From Saussurea involucrata (lineage: Eukaryota > Streptophyta > Magnoliopsida > Asterales > Asteraceae), in assembly GCA_033807775.1 (NCBI GenBank), contig CM066313.1, positions 84,817,484 to 84,881,483 of the forward strand: a stretch of 64,000 bases of DNA, read 5' to 3'. Below are positions 19,301 to 28,043 of this stretch, piece by piece. A program made the translations under genes and the position numbers. How positions within the stretch are numbered: the stretch's first letter is position 1; the number at the start of each line of letters is the position of its first letter. The notes beneath the pieces were generated by a model, which did not search any database, was not told the DNA's origin, and was given only the letters and a program-made list of their open reading frames with translations.

Positions 19301-20999
19301 TGAAGTTGAGGACATTGGAAAGCTTACTGATCCTACCTCTTATCGAGAAGCCATTAATAGTGATCAGGCCACTCAGTGGAATGAAGCCATGATTGAAGAG
19401 CTTAATTCCATGCATCATAATGATGTTTGGGACTTGGTTGAACTTCCTGAAGGATCCAAAACTATCGGTTGTAAATGGGTCTTCAAAACCAAATTAGACC
19501 CGAAAGGAAACATCGAACGCTATAAGGCCAGACTGGTTGCAAAATGCTTTACTCAAAAGGAAGGAATCGATTATCAAGAGACCTTCTCTCCTGTCTCTCG
19601 TAAAGATTCTTTAAGGATTGTTATGGCACTTGTAGCTCATTATGATTTAGAGTTACATCAGATGGATGTCAAGACCGCATTCTTAAATGGAGACTTGCAA
19701 GAAGACGTATACATGCGACAACCTGAAGGATTCATTCCAGAAGGTAAAGAGCATATGGTCTGCAAGCTGAAGAAATCCATTTATGGGTTGAAGCAGGCAT
19801 CACGACAATGGTACCTCAAGTTCCATAAAATCGTAAAAGGGCAAGGTTTTCTAAAGAATCAAGTGGATCAATGCACCTATCTCAAGATCAGTGGGAGTAT
19901 CTTTATAATCCTTGTCTTGTACGTAGATGACATTCTACTAGCAAGTAACAACTTGGATATGCTGCATGAGTCGAAGCGGATGCTTTCGCAAAATTTCGAC
20001 ATGAAAGATCTCGGTGATGCCTCTTATGTCATTGGTATCGAAATACACCGAGATAGGCATAATGGTGTTTTGGGTCTTTCTCAAAATGCATATATTGAGC
20101 GTATCTTAAAACGCTATAACATGCAGCACTGTACACCCACTGTAGCTCCAGTAGTTAAAGGGGACGTGTTTGGTTCTTTCCAAGCTCCGAGCACTGAGAT
20201 TGAAAAGGAAGAAATGAGGATGATACCTTATTCGTCTGTAGTAGGGAGCATTATGTATGCTCAGGTCTGTACTCGTCCGGATATCGCTTATATCGCTGGT
20301 ATGCTGGGACGTTACTTATCTAATCCCGGAATAGCACACTGGAAAGCGGCTAAAAAGGTTCTACGATATCTGCAAGGGACCAAAGACTACAAATTAACTT
20401 ATAGAAGAAGTGACAACTTAGAAGTAGTAGGATATTCTGATTCCGATTTTGCTAAATGCAAGGAAGATAAGAAATCTACTTCTGGGTACATATTTATGTT
20501 AGTTGGTGGACCTATCTCCTGGCGGAGTCATAAATAAAAGCTGACTACAACGTCCACCATGATGGCTGAATACGTTGCCGTTTATAATGCCAGTTGTCAT
20601 GGGATGTTGTTAAGGAACCTGGTCAGTGGACTCAAAATCGTCAATTCCATTTCTAGACCATTGAAGCTTTACTGTGATAACTCAGCTGCCGTAACTTTCT
20701 CGAACAGTAACAGTTCAACTGGCGCTGGGCTGTATCTTGATACAAAGTATCTGTTTGTGCGCGAACGGGTTGAGGAAAATGTCCTTTGTATCGAGTACAT
20801 AAGTACAAAGAATATGCTAGCGGATCCGATGACCAAAGGTCTTCCTCCTAATGTCTTCGTAGGACACGTGTCGAAGATGGGGCTTACAAAAGACTTAATT
20901 TAATAGCATATTGTAATTATTGGTCATTATTATTATCTTAATAAAATTTTCCTCTATATTCAGATTTTGTTTGTCTATTAGTTACGCTTTGAGCTCATA

Positions 21000-21223
21000 A
21001 TGGCGTATGGACATTATTATAACGAAATTTGTCTTAGTCAATTGATCATTGCTTATTCAGTTTTAAATTTGAGTCATAGTTTGACTAGTGGGGGTCCTGA
21101 GTTGATATTCTTCTCTACGGCTGTACTTATTAGCTATGATTTCAGTTTAAAACAAAATGAGTATCATCCCGGCCGGACTTATTGGTACTCATAGATAAAA
21201 GATCGCTTGGTCAAGTGGGAGAA
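21000..21223 (+). other. Element D 3' untranslated region and polypurine tract
   Basis: A 64-codon open frame (21000-21194) has no recognisable domain and the composition of UTR; I do not call it a gene. The polypurine tract AAGTGGGAG at 21214-21222 precedes the 3' LTR. Confidence 0.6.
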
Positions 21224-21689
21224 TGTTGGAACCACCTTAAAAGTGACCGTCACTGATCGTTTATCATTCCTGATATGATAATTGACAATAACTGAAATCC
21301 CTATGTCTGGTAAATATATGATGGGTGTATTTACTATTATTGACATACTATAGGGTTTCCCATTAGGTGATTGGAACTATGGGGAATTATATGGCACATA
21401 ATAAACACCAAGGGTTAAAAGTGTGAGATACTCTTATTATAAATAGAGTACCCTAATCTTTCTTTTAACCCTAATCACAAAATCAGCTGATTAAGAACAC
21501 AGCCGTGCGCCTCCCTGTGATCGTCTCTCTCGATCGATCATCATCCCATCATAATACGATCACCTCGTTCTGGGAACCCGACAATCAATGGCAAATATGT
21601 TTAATGCTTTCACTGGATCCTCAGGATCATCGGGTATGTTTTCTTGTCATCTTATTATCTATCAAATACAAATCATGATTATTCCAACA
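21224..21689 (+). repeat. Element D 3' LTR
   Basis: 466 bp with the same TATA box. It carries the same 46-base coding exon (21588-21633) and splice donor. Transcripts started here could splice into downstream DNA. Confidence 0.93.
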
Positions 21690-22269
21690 TACCATATTAG
21701 ATTTAAAATTTAGTCTTTAGACTTATAACTGTATGAATTTTACTCTTTGCTTACTATGAAATTAACTTCCATGTAATTTACTATTTTAAGTTAAAACTAT
21801 TATTTTCCTTATCTTTTAGTTTTAAGTTCCATATATGGAATTAATGTTTTATTGTGCTAATTTCAATTTGGAAAAGGGAATACCGGAAAGCACAGTCTTA
21901 ATTCATGATTTATCATTCTATATTTTGTAATTCGGGGTTTTGGCTTTTATGTCCCGTTTGTATTTTTTTAGTTATAATTAATAAAAATTTATGTGAAGAC
22001 GAGTCACCTAACTTGACTAGGTTTCAAACCCTTTAAAAAATCGCATGTTTTTGTCGTTCATTTGCTTAAAAATAGACATAGGGGCATTTTTTTAGCATTT
22101 TGCACAGGGCATAAAAAACCCTAGGACCGGCCCTGAGGATGAGGTGGCAAGTGGGTTCAAAGGGTACTGGTACTCCACTTTAGGGTAAGGAACTAAGGAT
22201 TGGGTAAGAGAGAAAAGCTGATGTGGCGCTGAGGTAGCAATGGTTCAAAGGGTACGGGTACTCATGGCC

Positions 22270-22456
22270 TTACACTTGTTAACATGGAATTATTAATTCA
22301 CAATGATATTACAAATACAAAGGTTAAAAAGGATATTAGGTGGCGTTTGTTTTTAAGAAGTTTGAAGTCTGATTTCACTTCTGATTTTTAAGAGGTGGTG
22401 CCGAAATCTGAAATTTGAATCAATTAGACTGTTTGTCTTTTTTTGCTAACAAACTC

Positions 22457-22515
<59 letters not shown>

Positions 22516-22656
22516 GTATTTTATCCCTCAAAATGTTAACCTCTTGGATTTATAAAAACAACCAATTGAAATCCAACAAAAATACACACAATAGTGGAAC
22601 ATACATACTCTCTAGTGTCAATGGTCAAACACATTAAAATTAATCTAGCAATTCAG
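22270..22656. other. No gene seen; AT microsatellite
   Basis: Plain AT-rich DNA with (AT)n at 22459-22511, slightly longer than in the second copy (63777-63823). A possible terminal repeat of a larger element, GTGGCGTTTGTTTTTAAG, starts near 22340. Confidence 0.6.
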
Positions 22657-22668
22657 CCTCCCAATATT

Positions 22669-23142
22669 TTTTTTAGAAAAGCAAGCAACCCACGTTACCA
22701 AACCAACCAAAAAGTACAAGGGAGCAACCCAAGATAAGCAAAAAAAGCAAGCACCTAACAAATACAGCCCCGGCACTAACAAACAGAAGCTTGCAAGAGG
22801 CAAACCTCAAAAAAGCCAAACCCAAGCAGAAGGAAACACCCTGCCGCTGCACCCAACTAAACCGAAACCCGAAAACACGAATATGAGCAAGAAGTAGTTG
22901 CTGCCACACTTTATGCTGCACGGAATCCAGCTAAAACCGCACCTCCTCGACTGCTACACAGCAGCAGCAGCAGCCGTGAGCCATTTATGACATCCCCGAA
23001 GGATTGGCGAGCCACATTTTCTACTCGATTCGATTGTTACCGCTTCTACGTTGCAGTTCAAAGAGTAAATCCTCTAAACGAGTTTTATCCTCTTTAAACA
23101 CCAAACGATTCCGATGCGACCAAGTGAGATAAAGGAAACAAA
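22669..23142 (-). mobile_element. 5'-truncated LINE (non-LTR retrotransposon)
   Basis: Flanked by a perfect 12-bp target duplication CCTCCCAATATT (22657-22668 and 23143-23154), with a short poly-T on the left, as expected for a reverse-strand LINE. About 40 residues near 23030-23140 match the end of a LINE reverse transcriptase protein (W-S-H-R-N-R-L-V-F-K). The rest is 3' untranslated, with a CAG repeat near 22962. Only about 470 bp remain, so it is dead on arrival. Confidence 0.82.
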
Positions 23143-23254
23143 CCTCCCAATATTGTTTCTTAGAATGGTTTTCTACAAGTAAAATAGACATAAGAAATCA
23201 TGAATTAAACAACACATGAGAGTCAACCCTCCAATCTTAACATAAAACTTATAA

Positions 23255-24376
23255 GGCCATGAGTACCCGTACCCTTTGAACCCTTTGAACCCACTTGCCA
23301 TCTCAGCGCCACATCAGCTTTTCTCTCTTATCCAATCCTTACCCAAAAGTGGAGTACCAGTACCCTTTGAACCCACTTGCCACCTCATCCTTTTTAATTC
23401 TTTTATTTATACATTTAATTATTTAACAAAATAAAAATATTTATATATTTTTTAATAAATAAAAATAAGATAAATAATAAAAATAAAAATTAATATCATT
23501 CATTAAAAAATTAAAAATTACAAAATACAAAACACTAAAAAAATAAAAATTATAAAATACAAAATTACCCAAAATTATGATATTTTCTAATTTTTTCTTT
23601 TTTCCTTTTTGCGTTGGTGACGGGTTTGATGGTTCCGGTATTGATTGTTGTGTGGAGATCGATTGTGGTGTGTGCGGTTGTTGGGTTTCAGGAACAAAGT
23701 CGTCGTCGAGATTGATTGCGGGTTGAGGAAGTTGGTAATTGGCGGGAGTAAAACCTTGTTGAAGCAAACCAGGACGTGTAAATTGATAAGGATTATAACC
23801 TTGTTGAGAAAACCCTTGTTGCGGAACATAACCTTGTTGAGAAAACGGTTGTTGCGGAACATAACCTTGTTGAGAAAACGCTTGTTGCGGAACATAACCT
23901 TGTTGATAAAACGCTTGTTGCGGAACATAACCTTGTTGAGAAAACGCTTGGAAGCCAAGCTCCGGGTCTTGTTGCGGTGTATCCGATCGGTTACGACGGG
24001 ATGTAGGTGTTATGTTTGGATTCATGATGAAATTTGAGATAAATGGAAGAAGGTATTGAATTTGAGAGAAATGGAAGAAGGTATTGAATTTGAGAGAATT
24101 TGGTGTGAAAAAATAAGATGTTTGGATTTATATATATATATAGTGTGATTAATTTGAAAAAAAATTAAAAAAAAAATATTTTTTAAACAAACTAGCCGTT
24201 CAACGGCATTTTTTTCAAAAAATTTAAAAAAAATTAAAAAAATAAATAAAATGGCAACGGGTATGCGGGTTGGGGAACCCGGTAGCTGAACCCGCTAGCT
24301 ACCCGGGCCCCCCTATCGGAAGCCGCTCGAAGCCGCCCGCTACCCGCTCTCGGGTAGGCGTCCGGTACGCATGGCC
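23255..24376 (-). mobile_element. PIF/Harbinger internal deletion derivative
   Basis: Ends GGCCATGAGTACC and (inverted) GGCCATGCGTACC have TAA on both sides (23252-23254, 24377-24379). It is the same family as 12731-22269, in the opposite orientation and 1122 bp long. The middle of ORF1 and its intron are missing. It keeps the undisturbed sequence around CTCATCCT where the larger relative has its hAT insertion. Confidence 0.9.
23441..24025 (-). pseudogene. Internally deleted Harbinger ORF1
   Basis: The N-terminal Q-rich repeats (five F-S/Y-Q-Q-G-Y units against three in the large element) and the K-G-K-K-K-K stretch are kept. The frame then jumps straight to the 3' noncoding end, losing the SANT-like region and coiled coil. 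The product would lack any DNA-binding domain. Confidence 0.8.
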
Positions 24377-24429
24377 TAATGGAAAACATAATTAAATTGT
24401 TGCAGACCGAATTTCCAGTTAAAACATAT

Positions 24430-24520
24430 CCCTTGTATACATCCCCAAAAGATCCTCTTCCAATGAGTTCTAAATTGGGATCCCGCTGCCTCCACAATTG
24501 TAGTTGCATCTGCCTTCTCC
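24430..24520 (-). pseudogene. Host gene fragment: GCK/MAP4K-type protein kinase N terminus
   Basis: The reverse strand reads A-T-T-I-V-E-A-A-G-S-Q-F in one frame and, after a one-base shift, L-I-G-R-G-S-F-G-D-V-Y-K-G in the next. The latter is the glycine-rich ATP loop of STE20/GCK-like kinases (MAP4K group). Nothing further of the kinase (VAIK lysine, HRD, DFG) is present. The loop ends where a donor would be expected, suggesting capture of a first exon and its flank. Upstream to about 24680 the frame stays open without a recognised domain. Confidence 0.65.
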
Positions 24521-25150
24521 GCTGAAAGGAGTAAATCACTTCCTTCCTCCTCCAAACAATCATATGCTTAACGACGACATCGTATCCAGAATCCTTGAAT
24601 TCCAGCTTGGACTTGACAATTGCTTGAAATCTGAAACACGCATTGAAACAAAACAAAAAAACTCTGTTCCCGCAACACACCTAATACCGAGTAAAATCGA
24701 ACAGTATGCTTTATGAAATGAAATCGCAATGCATGATTTATTAGGGTTTGTGAAATGAAATGAAATTACACAGTGGGTTGAAAGGGAATCAAGATTCAAC
24801 AAAGAAACAAACGAAATTTCTTTGTCTGCTTCCTGTAAATATTTGGCAGAATTTATGTGAAAAAGAGTACCTGGTCGATTGAAGGGAACGAGATGGAGTA
24901 CCTTCTCGATTGAAGGAAGATCTGAGATGGAGTCGATAAGAGATAAAGATTAGGGATGGAGGAAGAGGACGACCGGAAGAGGACGATTACATTCTGAGAT
25001 GAGTTAAGTCGATTACATTCTGGAGGCGCCAATACAAAGATGGAGGAAGAAGACGCCGATAATGAGATGGAGAAGACTGGAAGAGGAGGTCTAAGCGACT
25101 TTGAGGTTTGTTGGCCACTTTTTGATTTAGATGTGTTGTAGACTTAAGTG
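24521..25150. other. Flank of the kinase fragment, no gene recognised
   Basis: 24880-25100 holds repeated GATGGAG / GGAAGAGGACGA-like words resembling a plant 5' untranslated region on the reverse strand of the kinase fragment. No coding sequence can be supported. Confidence 0.4.
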
Positions 25151-25154
25151 CATT

Positions 25155-25430
25155 GGGGTGTTTGGGATTGCTTATTTTTTAAAGTGTTTGTCAACTTATT
25201 GTTGCGATAAAAAAGGAGTTCAGGGTAAAAATATAATTTGGACAAATAAGTTATAAACAGTTTCAAATAAGATAAAATGGATTAACTTATCAAAAACAAC
25301 TTATTTGTGGTGGAGAAAAGTCATAAGCATTTTTCATTTTTTCAATCCAGACACTAAAAATAGTTTATTTGTGATGAGGAGAAGCAATAAACAAATAAGT
25401 CAAAAATATAAGCAATCCCAAATATAAAAT
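25155..25430. mobile_element. Small foldback element (MITE)
   Basis: Inverted ends TTTGGGATTGCTTAT (25168) and its complement (25406-25420) enclose about 250 bp rich in AATAAGTT / AACTTATT-type words. No clear target duplication was found. Confidence 0.45.
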
Positions 25431-25859
25431 AAAAACAAACACTCTGAAAGAGGAAAAGTCTGGCCGTGTTAGACTTTAGAGCTCTTTAAGAGCTGAAACT
25501 TAAAAAACAAACAACCCCTAAACAATAAAAATATATCCGTAGAAAATAATAAAAATATATATAAATAATAAATCTGTAAATAAAAATAATAATAAAAAAT
25601 ATTTATTTTCGGCGGATATATCTGTCGAGTTTTTTGCAAAAATAAGGGTGTTTCAAAAAAGCTTTGTAGAAATAGGGGTGTTTTAAAACTCTTTGTAAAA
25701 TATGGGTGTTTTAAGAGGGACCCACTAATTTTAATTCCTGATTTTATATGTTTTCATTTTAAACCCAATATATTTACAGATTTAACACAGCTCTCTCTTA
25801 CATCTTGCTTTTTATTTGTCTCTATTATTTTTAAAAAACTACTTTTAACCCTTATTATA

Positions 25860-26220
25860 GAGAAATTAATTAAAATACCCCAACTTTGAAATTGACTTAC
25901 CAAAATACCTCAAAAAATGAAAAATTTACCAAAATGCCATTTTTTCCGCGGAGGGAGCCCTCTATAGCGGGCAGAGACCAATTGTGAAAAATTTTGCAAG
26001 ATTATTTACACTTTCAGTCCCCATCGCGGGCCATCGCGGGTCTCGTTCGCGGGCCAGGGACTAAAAGTGTAAATATATCTTGCAAAACTTTTCACAATTG
26101 GTCCCTGCCCGCGATAGCGGGCTCTCTTCGCCGAAAAAAATGGCATTTTGGTAAACTTTTCATTTTTTGGGGTATTTTGGTAAGTCAATGTCAAACTTGG
26201 GGTATTTTAATGAAAGACTC
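25860..26220. mobile_element. Mutator-type MITE 1
   Basis: 361 bp with an exact 9-bp target duplication CTTATTATA (25851-25859, 26221-26229). Subterminal inverted repeats contain ATTAAAATACCCCAA. The core has long inverted repeats ending in GC-rich ATCGCGGG words. Confidence 0.82.
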
Positions 26221-26271
26221 CTTATTATATATTATATATGAATTCATTTATTTAAAATATATAATTAAAAT

Positions 26272-26665
26272 GGAAAATTAATTAAAATACCCTAAGTTTG
26301 ACCCCTTCTTACCAAAATACCCTAAATCTCTACCGGTTTACCAAAATACCCTAAATTTCCGTTGTGGGCCCCGCGATCGCGGGCCCAGCCCACGTGTCAC
26401 CCAGGTTTGGGCAAAATGTCCCGCGGAGCCCCCCAACTATGGTCGCGGTGACAAGTTTGGTCCCTGCCCGCGGTGACAATTTTGGCCTATCGCGGGCCCA
26501 TCGCGGGGAACCACCACGGGCCAGGCCGAAACTTTGTGACACGTAGGTGTGGGCCCGCGATCGCGGGGCCCACCGTGGAAATTTGTGGCATTTTTGCAAA
26601 CTGAAAGAGATTTACGGTATTTTGGTAAAGCAAAGTTAAACTTGTGGCATTTTAATTAATTTCCC
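26272..26665. mobile_element. Mutator-type MITE 2
   Basis: 394 bp with an exact 9-bp target duplication AATTAAAAT (26263-26271, 26666-26674). Ends are GGAAAATTAATTAAAAT and GGGAAATTAATTAAAAT. The core is GC-rich with CGCGATCGCGGG-type palindromes, in contrast to the surrounding AT-rich DNA. Confidence 0.85.
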
Positions 26666-27410
26666 AATTAAAATTTATATATTATTTTTAGCAAATTATA
26701 TTATTAAATATATCTCATTAATACCAATATTTAATATATTACAATTTTTGAAACAACAATTAAGTTTATTAATACTTTAAATTTTGTAAAAATCATGAAC
26801 AATAATATTGTAAACGATTCTCATTAATACTTTTAGTTTTTTATTTTTAATTCTTATTATATATTGTAAAAATGATGAACAACAACTAAATTTATGAATA
26901 TCTTGTTACAAATGCTTACGGTCACTAAATAAATAAATTAACGAGTCTTATAAAAACTATTCTATTTTATGGAATAAACCAAGTAACTACACCTACTTAT
27001 ATTTTTATTAGTTAGTGGGGAGAGAGTATTGAGGACAATATGGAAATCAACTCATTATGAAATACATTTAATGATATAATTTGCTAAAAATAATATATAA
27101 ATTTTTATTATATATTTTAAATAAATGAATTCATATATAATATATAATAAGGGTTAAAAGTAGTTTTTTAAAAATAATAGAGACAAATAAAAATTAAGAT
27201 GTAAGAGAGTGTTAGGTTAAATCTGTAAATATATAGGGTTTAAAATGAAAATATATAAAATCAGAAATTAAAAAATGTGGGCCCTCCTCAAAACACCCCT
27301 ATTTCTACAAAGAGTTTTAAAACACCCCTATTTCTACCAAACTTTTTTGAAACACCCCTATTTTTGCAAAAAACTCTATATCCGTCGCAAATCCGCCGAA
27401 AATAATCGCC

Positions 27411-27660
27411 AGTTTTTTTTCGTTTAATTAAATAAATAAAAATATATTCCTTTCCGACGGATCATTCCGTCGAAAATCCGCTGAAACTGATAAACTTAAT
27501 TATTTTGTTAATCAAAGTTTGACTAGTCGGGACCTGTTTTGTTCCGACGGATTTTCGGCTGCCTGATTCCGCGAACACGAAATCCGCCGGAAAATCTCGG
27601 TTGCGGCGTCCGGATTTCCGGCGGATAAGTCCGCCGGAAATGGTGTCCTGTTTTGTAGTG
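27411..27660. mobile_element. CACTA (En/Spm) transposon end
   Basis: The block ends TTTTGTAGTG, the inverse of CACTACAAAA. It carries subterminal repeats such as CCGCCGGAAA and TCCGACGG. The partner end is not seen in the window, so only this side is called. Confidence 0.65.
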
Positions 27661-27709
27661 ATTTAAACAACAAAAATTAGTTGAAAAACTAAATCTAATA
27701 TAAATTAAA

Positions 27710-28034
27710 GAGTAAATTACATTTTTAGTCCCTGTGGTTTGTTGAAAATTTCTATTTTCGTCCTTATGCTTTTAAAATTGCGATTTTTATCCCCATAATT
27801 TATAATTCATTATCGTTTTTGTCCTTATGGTTGAAATTCGATTGCTATTTTCATCCCTATGGTTTACAATACTTTTCTATTTTAGGTCTTCATACTTAAA
27901 AATAGTGTTTTGGACTTAGGGACGAAAATAGAAATGAATAGCAAACCATAAGGATGAAAACCGAAACTTCGAAACCATGAGGACGAAATCCGCAATATTT
28001 AGCAAACCATAGGGACGAAAAACATAATTTACTC
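27710..28034. mobile_element. Mutator-type MITE 3
   Basis: 325 bp between exact 9-bp duplications TAAATTAAA (27701-27709, 28035-28043). Ends are GAGTAAATTACATTTTT and (inverted) GAGTAAATTATGTTTTT. The interior repeats the theme GTCC(C/T)TNTGGTTT in both orientations. Confidence 0.88.
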
Positions 28035-28043
28035 TAAATTAAA

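Larger units (their letters stand above)
15647..20903 (+). pseudogene. Element D gag-pol polyprotein, first copy, with internal stops
   Basis: Exon 1 (15647-15692) encodes 15 residues from within the LTR. Exon 2 starts at 16828 and restores G-A-N-F-A-S-W-K, the usual start of copia Gag. Domains in order: Gag, one CCHC knuckle (CKFCRAKGHGQKDC), protease (D-S-G-S), pre-integrase (W-H-K-R-L-G-H), integrase (Asp in H-T-D-I-S-G-P, Asp in R-S-D-R-G-G-E, Glu in N-G-V-A-E-R), RT (Y-V-D-D-I) and RNase H. A TAA at 18537-18539 replaces a Gln codon that is intact in the second copy. A second in-frame TAA at 20535-20537 in RNase H is shared by both copies. The usual Gly in L-V-A-K-G-F is Cys in both. Confidence 0.92.
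15285..21689 (+). mobile_element. Ty1/copia element D, first copy
   Basis: The 5' LTR (15285-15748, 464 bp) and 3' LTR (21224-21689, 466 bp) start TGTTGGAACC and end CCAACA. The target duplication is TACCA on both sides (15280-15284, 21690-21694). Inside are a tRNA-Met primer binding site, an intron-borne repeat array, one gag-pol frame and a polypurine tract (AAGTGGGAG, 21214-21222). The domain order GAG-PR-INT-RT-RH is that of Ty1/copia. 20904-21213 is 3' untranslated. Confidence 0.95.
14590..22135 (+). mobile_element. Non-autonomous hAT element, interrupted by copia element D
   Basis: Ends CAGGGCCGGCCCT and (inverted) CAGGGCCGGTCCT are flanked by the 8-bp target duplication AGGATGAG (14582-14589 and 22136-22143), as hAT elements make. 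Without the copia insertion it is about 1.1 kb with no transposase. The interior (14830-15110) is dense in TTCGTT/AACGAA motifs on both strands. The Harbinger derivative at 23255-24376 has the uninterrupted target, which confirms the ends. Confidence 0.9.
12731..22269 (+). mobile_element. PIF/Harbinger element, interrupted by a hAT element
   Basis: Terminal repeats GGCCATGCGTACC and (inverted) GGCCATGAGTACC are flanked by TTA on both sides (12728-12730 and 22270-22272), the TWA target expected of PIF/Harbinger. Without the inner insertion it is about 1985 bp and carries only the Myb/SANT-type ORF. No DDE transposase is seen, so it is non-autonomous. A poly-G tract of 20 G lies at 12795-12814. 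The smaller relative at 23255-24376 lacks the hAT insertion and shows the empty site. Confidence 0.88.
8155..22688 (+). repeat. Segmental duplication, copy 1
   Basis: Collinear and near-identical with 49541-64000; the offset falls from 41386 to 41312 through small indels. All nested insertions and their target duplications are shared. The family A part to the left (1-6844 against 35514-49337) is also shared but rearranged. Confidence 0.93.
22339..25518. mobile_element. Possible large TIR element carrying a gene fragment
   Basis: The left end GGTGGCGTTTGTTTTTAAG and the inverted right end GGGGTTGTTTGTTTTTTAAG are similar, and both are followed by AAGTCT-rich subterminal DNA. The flanking bases give at most a TA duplication. 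If real, the element contains a LINE, a Harbinger derivative, a MITE and a kinase gene fragment. The end match is imperfect and could come from two unrelated small elements. Confidence 0.3.
25611..27410. mobile_element. Large foldback element with two nested MITEs
   Basis: The arm 25611-25850, continued at 26221-26271 and 26666-26720, is the inverted complement of 27030-27410 over some 350 bp at high identity (for example TTTTTTGCAAAAATA and ACTACTTTTAACCC on the left). The centre (26720-27030) is AT-rich without genes. Two MITEs are inserted in the left arm only; the right arm shows the empty sites. Confidence 0.75.

Noticed and set aside
21000..21194. 64-codon frame downstream of element D RNase H as an env-like gene
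   Set aside because: Too short, no signal peptide or conserved feature, and identical in both copies only through duplication.
22673..22921. Cys/Phe-rich 82-codon reverse frame as a secreted peptide
   Set aside because: It is the 3' untranslated end of a truncated LINE bounded by a 12-bp target duplication.
25994..26281. 95-codon frame with a W-rich stretch
   Set aside because: It covers the palindromic core of MITE 1; open on both strands by composition.
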